The translations under genes and the position numbers were made by a program. A DNA stretch of 15,222 nt from RGIG5327 sp045612485. Lineage in GTDB: Bacteria > Verrucomicrobiota > Lentisphaeria > Victivallales > UBA1829. This document shows, piece by piece, positions 8,739 through 15,222 of the stretch. Location: NCBI GenBank assembly GCA_045612485.1, contig JAZKZE010000042.1, forward strand, positions 1 through 15,222, given 5' to 3'. Each line of letters starts with the position of its first letter. The first letter of the stretch is position 1. The notes beneath the pieces are model-generated. The model saw nothing but the letters and a program-made list of their open reading frames with translations, did no database searches and was not told the origin of the DNA.

Positions 8739-9421
8739 GATTTTACAGGATCCTTTCTCTTGCTGCCATTCTTCTCCTTTCCGGTATTTTTCAAACACTT
8801 CCCGGTGCGGAAACGATGAAAGAGCTGAAACGGGAGCTGCGGCAGAAGAGAAGTCTTACAGGTATGGAAAAAAGGATCAGGGAATCTCTGGAGGACAGAA
8901 AAGAATATTTGCAAACCGGGATTGAAAAAGGTCTTATTGATGCCAATGAGGAGAAAAGGATCCGCCGTGCCATTGAAAGAGTCCGTATCAGGTTTGAGAA
9001 ATTGAAAGAGAAGGATAAACTTACCCCAAATGATGAGAAAAACCTGAACAAACAGCTTGCGGGGATCTACCGGTTGACCTGGTTCTGTTCCCGGCAGAAG
9101 GGAGTGTTTGTTTTAACAATAAACGGGAAAAAGTTTTTTCTGAAAGATCCCTGGCAGACAAAATATCAGAAAAGTTCTTTAAGTGATAAAGAGATGGAAG
9201 AGATCCTGAATACCCTGAACCGCTTCTGGCGTCTGAATAATTTTCTGAAGGGAAGCAATTCCGGAATAACGGCAGAAGAAAAAACAGGAACTCTTGCTCG
9301 CGGGGAAAAAGTTCTGCTTGAAAAATATTTTACCTTGCAGGAAGTTGTGATACAGGAAAAGAAGGTGTCCTCTCCTGAAAATAAAATAAGAAAAGAAAAA
9401 AAAGAAAAAGTAAAAGAATAA
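8735..9421 (+). CDS. Secreted, charged helical protein of unknown function
   Basis: I do not recognise a family. The 228-residue product begins with a Sec-type signal peptide: basic MRFYR, hydrophobic core ILSLAAILLLSGIF, likely cleavage near LPGA-E at about residue 25. The mature part is almost all charged helix (MKELKRELRQKRS, ANEEKRIRRAIERVRIRFEKLKEKDKL), with a short, more globular patch GVFVLTINGKKFFLKDPW in the middle. It ends in a Lys/Glu tail encoded by an A-rich stretch with an 8-A run (9396-9403). Its ATG overlaps the stop of the AI-2E gene (ATGA), so the two are probably translationally coupled and may work together across the inner membrane. The start at 8735 is chosen because the signal peptide begins there. 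It is likely periplasmic, possibly coiled-coil. Confidence 0.72.
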   Translation: MRFYRILSLAAILLLSGIFQTLPGAETMKELKRELRQKRSLTGMEKRIRESLEDRKEYLQTGIEKGLIDANEEKRIRRAIERVRIRFEKLKEKDKLTPNDEKNLNKQLAGIYRLTWFCSRQKGVFVLTINGKKFFLKDPWQTKYQKSSLSDKEMEEILNTLNRFWRLNNFLKGSNSGITAEEKTGTLARGEKVLLEKYFTLQEVVIQEKKVSSPENKIRKEKKEKVKE

Positions 9422-9426
9422 GTTAT

Positions 9427-10593
9427 ATGAATACAGAAATTGAACGTTCCTGCGCCAGAACAGTTCTTACGGTCGATCTGGATAAGCTGAAGGAAAATTA
9501 CACAAATATCAGAAAATTTCTGAAAGGAATGGAAGTTTTTGCCGTGATCAAAGCGGATGCTTACGGTACCGGTGCGGAAAAAGCGGCAGAGGCATTGCAG
9601 GAAGCGGGAGTGGATGGTTTTGCTGTAAGCTGTCTTTCGGAAGCAATGGAACTTTTGAAATATTCCAAACCTGTACATATTCTGGGTGCCGTGTTTGATT
9701 TTGAACTGGATACAGCGATCGATCATCATATTATTCTTTCCGTTCCCGACTGTAAAACAGCAGAAAGGATCAGCAATGCTGCTGTCCGCCTGAATAAAAC
9801 GGTGGAATGTCATATCAAACTGGATACCGGAATGGGGCGTTTCGGCATGACAGAGGAAGAGGCTCTGGAAATGATCCCGGAAATCGTAAAATATCCCAAT
9901 ATAGACTGTGCCGGGATCTTTTCCCACCTTCCGGCAGCAGGTGATGGGGACGGGGAAGAGGCGATCCTCAATTTGCAGCAGAAGGAACGTTTTCTCCATA
10001 TTCTTGAAGAAATGGGGAAAAAGAATATATTTTTCAGGCATGTTCATTTTTCCAATTCTCCCGGCATGAATAACTGTTCCTTTGTACGTACACCTCCTTT
10101 TACAAGAGCAAGGATCGGACTTTGTCTGCATGGCTTTTATGATGACGGGGCGCGTGCAGTCCCTTTGCAGGAAACGATCAAATTGAGTTCCCGTCTTGCC
10201 TCTGTGAGAGTGATGAAAAAAGGAAATACTCTCGGCTACAGCCGGACACATACCTTGCAGGAAGATACTCTTGTCGGTCTTGTTGCCGCAGGTTATGCTG
10301 ACGGCGTACCTCTTGCACTTTCCAACAAAGGAAGTGTTCTTTTCCGGGGGAAACGCTGTCCGGTCCTCGGCAGGATCGCCATGGATTATACAGCTGTCTC
10401 CTTACAGCAATTTGCCGGGGAGAAAGAAAATATTTCCATAGGGGAAGAAGTCATTCTGCTGGGAAAAGACGGTAAAGAGGAAGTATCGGTTTATGAGTGG
10501 GCGGAATTGAAACAAACCCATCCGTATGAAATACTCTGTTCCATTACGAAAAGGGCAGAACGAAAATATATCCGTAAAAAAGAAGGAGAATAA
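9427..10593 (+). CDS. alr: Alanine racemase (PLP-dependent)
   Basis: The enzyme interconverts L- and D-alanine, supplying D-Ala for peptidoglycan. The 388-residue protein has the fold-type III barrel followed by the C-terminal beta domain. The PLP lysine is Lys42 in FAVIKADAYGTG. HIKLDTGMGRFGM carries the conserved Lys and Arg. HFSNSPG and RARIGLCLHG line the cofactor site. The second-subunit catalytic tyrosine is Tyr290 in AAGYADGVP, and GRIAMDYTAV replaces the commoner GRVxMDQ. The ATG at 9427 is five bases after the upstream stop and has no good ribosome-binding site of its own, suggesting coupling to the preceding gene. The ORF ends with a basic tail (KRAERKYIRKKEGE). Its presence among cell-envelope genes fits its role. 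Confidence 0.95.
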   Translation: MNTEIERSCARTVLTVDLDKLKENYTNIRKFLKGMEVFAVIKADAYGTGAEKAAEALQEAGVDGFAVSCLSEAMELLKYSKPVHILGAVFDFELDTAIDHHIILSVPDCKTAERISNAAVRLNKTVECHIKLDTGMGRFGMTEEEALEMIPEIVKYPNIDCAGIFSHLPAAGDGDGEEAILNLQQKERFLHILEEMGKKNIFFRHVHFSNSPGMNNCSFVRTPPFTRARIGLCLHGFYDDGARAVPLQETIKLSSRLASVRVMKKGNTLGYSRTHTLQEDTLVGLVAAGYADGVPLALSNKGSVLFRGKRCPVLGRIAMDYTAVSLQQFAGEKENISIGEEVILLGKDGKEEVSVYEWAELKQTHPYEILCSITKRAERKYIRKKEGE

Positions 10594-10596
10594 ATC

Positions 10597-11211
10597 ATGA
10601 TGAAAAAGACTGCGGAAATTTCTTATGTATTGCTTGCCGTCATCGCGGCGGTCCTGACACTTACAGCATGTACCAGTATTGAATTTATTCCGGCGGAAAA
10701 ACTTCCTCCTCTTCCGGAGGATACCCGTATGGGAGTCTTTTACGATCCGGCAAAACTGCCTATGCCTGTGGGGCAGCTGAAGAAAGCCGGATCTCTTGTT
10801 GCGGTAAGTTCCTCTTCCGGCAATACGATCAATGATTTGAGGAACAAAATCATTGAAGAAGCAAGGGAACACGGAGCAAATATCGTTCTTTTCACCTCCG
10901 TGGAATATACCCAGGCAGGCGATGCCAGAAGCGATCAGATCCGTAATGTTGCCGCCCCCGGCTGGGACAGAGTGGATAATACACAAAGCAATGTCAGACA
11001 GGAATGGAATACCTTCCTGTTTTCGGATGCAAAGGAAAATTACCAGACCATTTACAAAGTAACGATGAAGGCGGATCTTTATTATGCTCCGCAGGATGTA
11101 TTGAAACCCAGAAATGTCCCTGTAAGAAGAAAGCCCGTTCTTCCGGAAACAGATGACAGAGAATTGCGGTTCAAGATCCGGACAACAGATGAAAAGACTC
11201 CGGAAGAGTGA
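10597..11211 (+). CDS. Putative lipoprotein of unknown function
   Basis: The 204-residue product has a lipoprotein signal. A hydrophobic stretch at residues 10-22 is followed by the lipobox LTAC with Cys25, predicting lipidation and membrane anchoring. The middle, SLVAVSSSSGNTINDLRNKIIEEAREHGANIVLFTSVEYTQ (shown as two segments: SLVAVSSSSGNTINDLRNK and IIEEAREHGANIVLF), has the 'A..E.A...GAN.V' style of small periplasmic domains such as YbjQ- or DUF4156-like proteins, though I cannot assign one. The later half contains an aromatic strand-rich stretch (YQTIYKVTMKADLYYAP) and a basic tail. AAGGAG at 10583-10588 is eight bases from the ATG at 10597, which follows alr by three bases. A second ATG at 10600 is possible. 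Confidence 0.75.
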   Translation: MMKKTAEISYVLLAVIAAVLTLTACTSIEFIPAEKLPPLPEDTRMGVFYDPAKLPMPVGQLKKAGSLVAVSSSSGNTINDLRNKIIEEAREHGANIVLFTSVEYTQAGDARSDQIRNVAAPGWDRVDNTQSNVRQEWNTFLFSDAKENYQTIYKVTMKADLYYAPQDVLKPRNVPVRRKPVLPETDDRELRFKIRTTDEKTPEE

Positions 11212-11253
11212 TCAACGATTTGAAAGAACATAAAAATAAAAAGGAAAAGGAAA

Positions 11254-12063
11254 ATGATTTTTCAAGACAGAAAAGAACTCCCCCTGTGGGAAGGAGCCGC
11301 CCCTTTTGCTCATGGCAATGAAGAAGGTAAAGACATTCCCACCATTACTCTTTATACCCCTCCCCAGTGGAAAAGATATGATAAAGCTGTTGTCATCTTT
11401 CCCGGAGGAGGTTATACCCATCTTGCCCAGCATGAAGGGAAAGGGTATGCAGAATATCTTGCCGCAAACGGGATCTGGGCTTTTGTTGTCAATTACCGTT
11501 TGGGCAGTAATAAATATGCACATCCTGCCGAACTCAATGATGCGGCAAGAGGGGTGAGAATGGTGCGTCTGGCGGCAAAGGAACTGGGCTTTTCCCCTGA
11601 TAAAGTAGGGGTGATGGGTTCCTCCGCAGGCGGACATCTTGCGGCACATATTTCCGCATGTTATGACTCTGAAGAGATCGTATATGGCAATGATGAAACA
11701 GAAAAAGTCTCATCCCGTCCTGATTTTTCCATTCTCTGTTATCCTGTGGTCTCCGGAGTAAGCGAAAAAAGGCACAAAGGAAGTTTCATCAATCTTCTCT
11801 GTAAAGAAGATCCTTCTGAAGAAGAACGCGCCAGAGTTTCCCCGGAATTGTACATCAATAAAAATACCCCCAAAGCCTTTTTGTGGCATACCTTCATGGA
11901 TAAGGCCGTTCCTATGGAAAACTCCCTTTTGTATGCGGAAAAACTCCGGGAAAATGATATTCCCTTTGAACTGCATATTTACGACAAAGGCGGTCACGGT
12001 ATGGGGCTGAACAATGGACACCCCTGGGGGGAAGCGTGTATTTTCTGGCTCTCCATGATCTGA
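11254..12063 (+). CDS. Alpha/beta-hydrolase, esterase/lipase of BD-FAE or acetyl-xylan-esterase type
   Basis: This 269-residue hydrolase has no signal peptide, so it is probably cytosolic. Visible elements are the oxyanion-hole motif PGGGYTHLA, the nucleophile elbow G-S-S-A-G with Ser124, an acidic residue Asp216 in the segment FMDKAVPMENS and the catalytic His248 in GGHGMG. This is the order of the acetylesterase / BD-FAE-like group that deacylates sugars or small esters. FVVNYRLG and HPAELNDAARGVRMVR are typical of the same group. AAGGAAAAGG at 11241-11250 precedes the ATG. It follows the lipoprotein gene by 42 bases and precedes the channel gene by 29, so it is probably in the same operon. 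The substrate is not readable, though carbohydrate acetyl esters are a reasonable guess. Confidence 0.88.
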   Translation: MIFQDRKELPLWEGAAPFAHGNEEGKDIPTITLYTPPQWKRYDKAVVIFPGGGYTHLAQHEGKGYAEYLAANGIWAFVVNYRLGSNKYAHPAELNDAARGVRMVRLAAKELGFSPDKVGVMGSSAGGHLAAHISACYDSEEIVYGNDETEKVSSRPDFSILCYPVVSGVSEKRHKGSFINLLCKEDPSEEERARVSPELYINKNTPKAFLWHTFMDKAVPMENSLLYAEKLRENDIPFELHIYDKGGHGMGLNNGHPWGEACIFWLSMI

Positions 12064-12092
12064 TACAACCCACAAAGAAAGAAAGTATTTTT

Positions 12093-12758
12093 ATGACAGA
12101 AAACGTACAGAAATCCCGCCTTTCCTTTTACGGCAAGACCTTTCTCAATGCCCTCTATTCCGGTCTTTTCATCGGAATAGCCGGAACAGTATTTCTTGCC
12201 ACCCCCAATAAAATTGCGGGAGCCATCTTCTTCGCCTTTGCCCTTCTTTCCATCATCTGTTATGGATTCAAACTTTTTACCGGTGCTGTGGGGTATCTTG
12301 CAGTACAGGAAAAGAAAGAATTTTTCCCTTATCTAATTTCCCTTGTTATCATCTGGCTGGGAAATCTGGGAGGATGTTTCTTTGTAGGATGTATGATCCG
12401 TGCCAGCAGGGTATTTCCGCTTTTTGAAAAAAGAGTGGAATCTTTGTGTGCAGATAAAATGGCAGATTCCTTCACAAGTCTGCTCATCCTTGCTTTTTTC
12501 TGCGGAATACTCATGTATGTAGGCGTGGAAACCTTCCGCAAGGAAAAATTACCCGGATTCGTACGTGGGATCATGGTCTTTCTGTGTGTCATCGTCTTTA
12601 TTTTAAGCGGCTTTGAACACAGTATTGCAGGGATGTATTACTTTGCCGTTGCGGGGGAATGGAATCTTGCCGCATTGAAAGCTGTAGGGATCATGACCCT
12701 TGGCAATGCCATAGGCGGGATGCTTATTCCTTTCGGAGACAAGTTCCGTCAGTATTGA
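12093..12758 (+). CDS. Formate/nitrite transporter (FNT) family channel
   Basis: This 221-residue inner-membrane protein has the pentameric FNT channel pattern of about six hydrophobic segments. Seen are LFTGAVGYL (from the FTG motif), FCGILMYVGVE, FILSGFEHSIAGMYYF with the conserved His176, and the closing TLGNAIGGMLIP. It is shorter than FocA/NirC (about 250-285 aa) and resembles the short subtype of gut anaerobes, as I recall. FNT channels pass formate, nitrite, hydrosulfide or short-chain acids; which one is not decidable. The ATG at 12093 is chosen because the upstream extension is soluble and overlaps the hydrolase gene. The ribosome site is weak (GAAAGAAAG). It could supply formate to PurT, but the genes are in separate transcription units. 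Confidence 0.85.
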   Translation: MTENVQKSRLSFYGKTFLNALYSGLFIGIAGTVFLATPNKIAGAIFFAFALLSIICYGFKLFTGAVGYLAVQEKKEFFPYLISLVIIWLGNLGGCFFVGCMIRASRVFPLFEKRVESLCADKMADSFTSLLILAFFCGILMYVGVETFRKEKLPGFVRGIMVFLCVIVFILSGFEHSIAGMYYFAVAGEWNLAALKAVGIMTLGNAIGGMLIPFGDKFRQY

Positions 12759-12762
12759 GTTC

Positions 12763-14337
12763 TTATTCAAGGGGCAATTCAATAACAAAAGTTGCCCCGC
12801 CTCCGGGAGTATCTTCAACATGGATCAAGCCGCCATGAGCGTGGATTATGGCAGCAACAAGAGCCAGCCCCAATCCGTTACCGGAAGTGGAACGGCTGGA
12901 GTCCATACGGAAAAAACGTTTGAAGACTTTTTCCTTGCAGTCATCCGGTATTCCCGGACCGGTATCGGCAACATATATTTTTACTTTATTTTCCTTTTCC
13001 TCAGTTACGGAAAGGGTGAGAAAATTTCCTTCCGTCATAAATTTTGCTGCATTATCCAGTAAATTACTGAATACCCGCTGCATTTTGAGAGCATCCGCCC
13101 GGATCAGAATATCCTTCTCCGGCAGGATGATTTTCCATGTCTGCCCCAGTTCTTCGGCAGTCATTTTATAAATATCAAAGAGTTTTTCCAGAAGAGTATT
13201 CAAAGAAAACTGCGTCTTCTGAGGTTTACGCAATCCGGCTTCCGACCGGGAGATCTCCAGCATATCGCCGATAATGGAGATCATATTGTCACACTCTTCC
13301 GCAATACTGCCGAAGGCATCCCGGCAGGAATTGGAAGAACATTTCATCACGGCAAGTTCGGCAGTTCCACGGATACGGGTCAGCGGGGTACGCAGATCAT
13401 GGGCAATATCATCTGTAACAGTCCTCAGTTCCGTTACCAGTGATTCATTATTTGCACTCATCTTATTGAAAACAGCCACAAGATCCCTCACCTCTTCTCC
13501 GGTGAACCTTTCTTCATTTTTGATTCTGTGTGCAAGATCCCCGGCAGAGATCTTTACAGCGGCACTGCGGATATCTTTCAATCCCCTCGTCACATAGGCG
13601 GCAACAAGCCAACCTGAAAAGATCCATGCAGGCAGCAAACCTAAAAAAATCAGACAGCAGGTACTGAAAAGTTGTTTTTTCCGTTCTACAGCAGGATAAA
13701 GGGAATAGGCACAATCCAGTGTTTTGCCGTTATAGAGCTGCCGGCTCTGTACCATATAAAAGTTTCCCCCTTCTTTAAATACTTTCAACGCCATGGGGGA
13801 ACCCGCCCCGGCAAGAGTTCCGCCTTTTTCATTGGCAAGACGGAAAAAGATCCCTTTACGGGTATAATCCAGATAACCGGGAAAACTTTTCTGCAATTCG
13901 GTAATATTGCGATCCGGATTCAACTGCCGGGAGGATATCAGTCTTCCGCCGGCACTTACGGCAACAAGAAAATACTTTCTGTGGGATGCCCCGACAATGG
14001 AATAGATCCGTTCTTGCCGGGTTTTGGAAATAAAGAAAAAGATGGGCTGGAAGTCTTTATGCAGGGATCCGGCTTTCCGGACAAGACTTTCCGGCATCAC
14101 ATCCCAACTGATCCTTGCTCCGAGCCGTTCCGCTTTCTGTCCGGTAAGGTACACACATAAAATATTATCTATTGCTGAGGATAATTCCATTTCTGCAGCA
14201 GCACGGGAGTATCCGGAATAAAAGTAAAGCAGTGCAAAAAAACTCAGCACAGAAAAAAGCAGAAATAAAGTAACGGCAAGCAATGCCGACCGGAAACGCA
14301 AAGAATTGAAAAAGGAAAATTTTTTATTCCAGGACAT
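12763..14337 (-). CDS. Sensor histidine kinase, OmpR/CusS-like partner
   Basis: This 524-residue membrane kinase pairs with the adjacent response regulator. TM1 spans about residues 17-40, then comes a periplasmic sensor of about 180 residues, TM2 near 222-245, and a HAMP region (GLKDIRSAAVKISAGDL). HisKA carries the H-box DIAHDLRTPLTRIRG with phospho-acceptor His313. The HATPase_c domain shows NLLDNAAKF (N box), ADTGPGIPD (G1), FKRFFRMDSSRS and GNGLGLALV (G2). All key residues are present, so it should be active. Its ATG at 14337 overlaps the regulator's 3' end by 14 bases, supporting coupled translation. The reading frame stays open upstream to 14466, inside the regulator gene, without family similarity. 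The sensor shows no recognisable ligand motif; the regulator's closeness to CusR hints at metal or envelope stress only. Confidence 0.93.
   Translation of the reverse strand: MSWNKKFSFFNSLRFRSALLAVTLFLLFSVLSFFALLYFYSGYSRAAAEMELSSAIDNILCVYLTGQKAERLGARISWDVMPESLVRKAGSLHKDFQPIFFFISKTRQERIYSIVGASHRKYFLVAVSAGGRLISSRQLNPDRNITELQKSFPGYLDYTRKGIFFRLANEKGGTLAGAGSPMALKVFKEGGNFYMVQSRQLYNGKTLDCAYSLYPAVERKKQLFSTCCLIFLGLLPAWIFSGWLVAAYVTRGLKDIRSAAVKISAGDLAHRIKNEERFTGEEVRDLVAVFNKMSANNESLVTELRTVTDDIAHDLRTPLTRIRGTAELAVMKCSSNSCRDAFGSIAEECDNMISIIGDMLEISRSEAGLRKPQKTQFSLNTLLEKLFDIYKMTAEELGQTWKIILPEKDILIRADALKMQRVFSNLLDNAAKFMTEGNFLTLSVTEEKENKVKIYVADTGPGIPDDCKEKVFKRFFRMDSSRSTSGNGLGLALVAAIIHAHGGLIHVEDTPGGGATFVIELPLE
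12771..12798. terminator. GC-rich hairpin within the 3' end of the kinase gene, possible terminator for the convergent pair
   Basis: GGGGCAA (12771-12777) pairs with TTGCCCC (12792-12798) around a 14-base loop that can close by two further pairs. It starts 12 bases after the channel stop and lies inside the kinase coding region. It is the only stem near the convergent stops, but it lacks a T-tract in either direction. Confidence 0.35.
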
Positions 14338-14992
14338 AACCGAATCCCCGGAGGGTCTGGATGAGTTTGCGTTCAAATGGTTTATCGATCTTTTCCCGCA
14401 GTCTGCACATTCTTGTTTCCACAATATTTGTCCGGGGATCAAAATTATACTCCCAGACATGTTCAATAATCATTGTACGGGAAACAACTTTTCCCGCATT
14501 GCGCAAAAGATATTCCAGAAGCATGAATTCCTGGGGCTGAAGTTCGATTTTTTCTTTGCCTCTTGTCACTTTTCTTGCAAGCAGATCCATGGTCAGGTCT
14601 GCATAGGAAAGGACGGTGAGATCCTGGGAGGAACTCTTTCTGCGCAGAATGGCACTGATCCTTGCAAGAAGCTCTGTAAGGGAAAAAGGTTTTGCCATAT
14701 AGTCATCCCCGCCCAGTTCCAGCCCTTTCACCTTGTCATCCACATTATCTCTTGCACTTAAAATAATGACAGGAACATTGTTTCTTGCATTCCGCAAGGC
14801 TTTCAAAACAGCGAACCCATCCATTTCCGGCAGCATAATATCCAGAACGGCAAGGTCGAAATCCTCATTTTTCAAATGCTGCAAACCTTCTTTCCCGTTA
14901 GAAAAATGGGCTGTCACATATCCGTTTTCCTTCAAACCTTTTATGATAAAAGCGGCACTTTTGGCATCATCTTCCACAACGGCTATTTTCAT
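14324..14992 (-). CDS. OmpR/PhoB-family response regulator, CusR-like
   Basis: This 222-residue regulator has an N-terminal receiver domain (1-116) and a C-terminal winged-helix DNA-binding domain (about 125-222). The acidic pocket is Glu7/Asp8/Asp9 (VVEDD), the phosphorylation site is Asp51 (DLAVLDIMLPEMDG), the switch residue is Ser79 and the conserved Lys is Lys101 (MAKPFS). The DNA-binding half contains LQPQEFMLLEYLLRN, the recognition region TNIVETRMCRLREKID and the closing TLRGFGYVLE, the style of the CusR/CopR group. A strong GGAGGA (plus-strand 14997-15002) lies five bases before the ATG. It is the first gene of a two-gene operon with the kinase, preceded by a dyad likely to be its own operator. 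Confidence 0.95.
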   Translation of the reverse strand: MKIAVVEDDAKSAAFIIKGLKENGYVTAHFSNGKEGLQHLKNEDFDLAVLDIMLPEMDGFAVLKALRNARNNVPVIILSARDNVDDKVKGLELGGDDYMAKPFSLTELLARISAILRRKSSSQDLTVLSYADLTMDLLARKVTRGKEKIELQPQEFMLLEYLLRNAGKVVSRTMIIEHVWEYNFDPRTNIVETRMCRLREKIDKPFERKLIQTLRGFGYVLE

Positions 14993-15078
14993 CGTTTCCT
15001 CCGGGAGTTTTCTGAAAGTAATTTTTTCTCTTTTAATTTACCACGGAATGAAGTTTTTTTCAATCTGAAAAAATATAT

Positions 15079-15084
15079 TTTATA
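15079..15084 (-). promoter_or_regulatory. Candidate -10 element for the regulator/kinase operon
   Basis: On the minus strand the hexamer TATAAA lies 86 bases upstream of the regulator ATG. No good TTGACA-like -35 is seen at 16-18 bases (TGTGTT is nearest). An activator-dependent promoter, with the dyad immediately upstream, would explain this. Confidence 0.4.
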
Positions 15085-15087
15085 CCA

Positions 15088-15105
15088 TGTTGCAAAATTG
15101 TAACA
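15088..15105. promoter_or_regulatory. Dyad TGTTGCAA-AA-TTGTAACA, probable operator of the response regulator
   Basis: The half-sites TGTTGCAA and TTGTAACA agree at seven of eight positions and are separated by two bases. The layout is like the CusR box (TGACAA-N2-TTGTCA) known for this regulator group. It occupies the spacer between the candidate -10 and the missing -35, consistent with autoregulation. The regulator assignment is inferred from proximity and type. Confidence 0.42.
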
Positions 15106-15114
15106 CAGCTATCC

Positions 15115-15153
15115 CATAATTTTGTAAAAATGGCATATTTTTACAAAATTATG
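15115..15153. repeat. Perfect 17-bp inverted repeat with 5-base spacer
   Basis: The left arm CATAATTTTGTAAAAAT (15115-15131) is exactly the reverse complement of 15137-15153, around GGCAT. Only 3 of 17 pairs are GC and there is no T-tract outside it, so it is not a classical terminator. Its arms share the TTACAAAATT core with the neighbouring dyad, suggesting regulator binding or a cruciform. Confidence 0.85.
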
Positions 15154-15222
15154 TGCGTAAAGAAATCTGCTTTTAAAAAAGTGATTTTGTCAGATTTTTT
15201 CAAAAATACTTCTTTATCCTGT

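Larger units (their letters stand above)
14993..15222. other. Non-coding AT-rich regulatory region upstream of the response regulator
   Basis: No credible gene is seen on either strand. The region holds the regulator's ribosome site, a small 8-bp stem (15055-15073), the candidate -10, the dyad at 15088-15105, the 17-bp inverted repeat and a further related core GATTTTGTCA at 15183-15192. The window ends inside it, so the neighbouring gene is unknown. Confidence 0.7.

Noticed and set aside
9166..10251. A 361-codon open frame on the minus strand opposite alr
   Set aside because: Rich in His, Phe and Cys without domains; it is the antisense shadow of a well-supported alanine racemase.
15055..15073. 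8-bp T/A stem with a 3-base loop in the regulator leader
   Set aside because: All but two pairs are A-T; expected by chance in such AT-rich DNA.

Overview
The window looks like chromosomal DNA of a Gram-negative bacterium at roughly 45-50% GC. It carries PilB/PilC-type assembly proteins, a lipobox lipoprotein, a Sec-type signal peptide and an OmpR-family two-component system. The PilC sequence style (a Lys-rich linker followed by a 'KIKGKVKSAMVYP' segment) resembles, from memory, PVC-group bacteria (Lentisphaerota/Verrucomicrobiota). The short formate/nitrite-channel subtype resembles gut anaerobe proteins. This taxonomic placement is an inference and was not tested.

Layout. (1) 1-4551, + strand, tightly spaced: the 3' part of a PilB/GspE ATPase, pilC, a mannose-1-phosphate guanylyltransferase (manC), a type III pantothenate kinase homologue (coaX-like) and a TrpF-like isomerase. 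(2) 4578-5351, - strand: an acyl-ACP thioesterase, convergent with region 1. (3) 5352-5575: an AT-rich divergent promoter region. (4) 5576-6754, +: purT, the formate-dependent GAR transformylase, followed by two hairpins at 6756-6816. (5) 6855-12758, +: a second co-directional run made of an AI-2E-type membrane protein with an unusual N-terminal domain, a secreted charged helical protein (ATGA overlap), alanine racemase, a lipoprotein, an alpha/beta-hydrolase and a formate/nitrite-type channel. (6) 12763-14992, -: a sensor histidine kinase and its CusR/OmpR-like response regulator. The kinase stop lies 4 bp from the channel stop. (7) 14993-15222: non-coding and very AT-rich, with a dyad over the likely promoter and a perfect 17-bp inverted repeat.

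The set is mainly housekeeping: surface appendage or secretion assembly, nucleotide sugar, CoA and purine synthesis, cell-wall D-Ala supply and envelope sensing. I see no transposase, integrase, CRISPR array, tRNA or rRNA. No gene-free stretch exceeds 300 bases. I found no convincing new multi-gene system. The items most worth following are the regulatory repeats upstream of the response regulator, the altered motifs in the CoaX and TrpF homologues, and the AI-2E protein with its coupled secreted partner.
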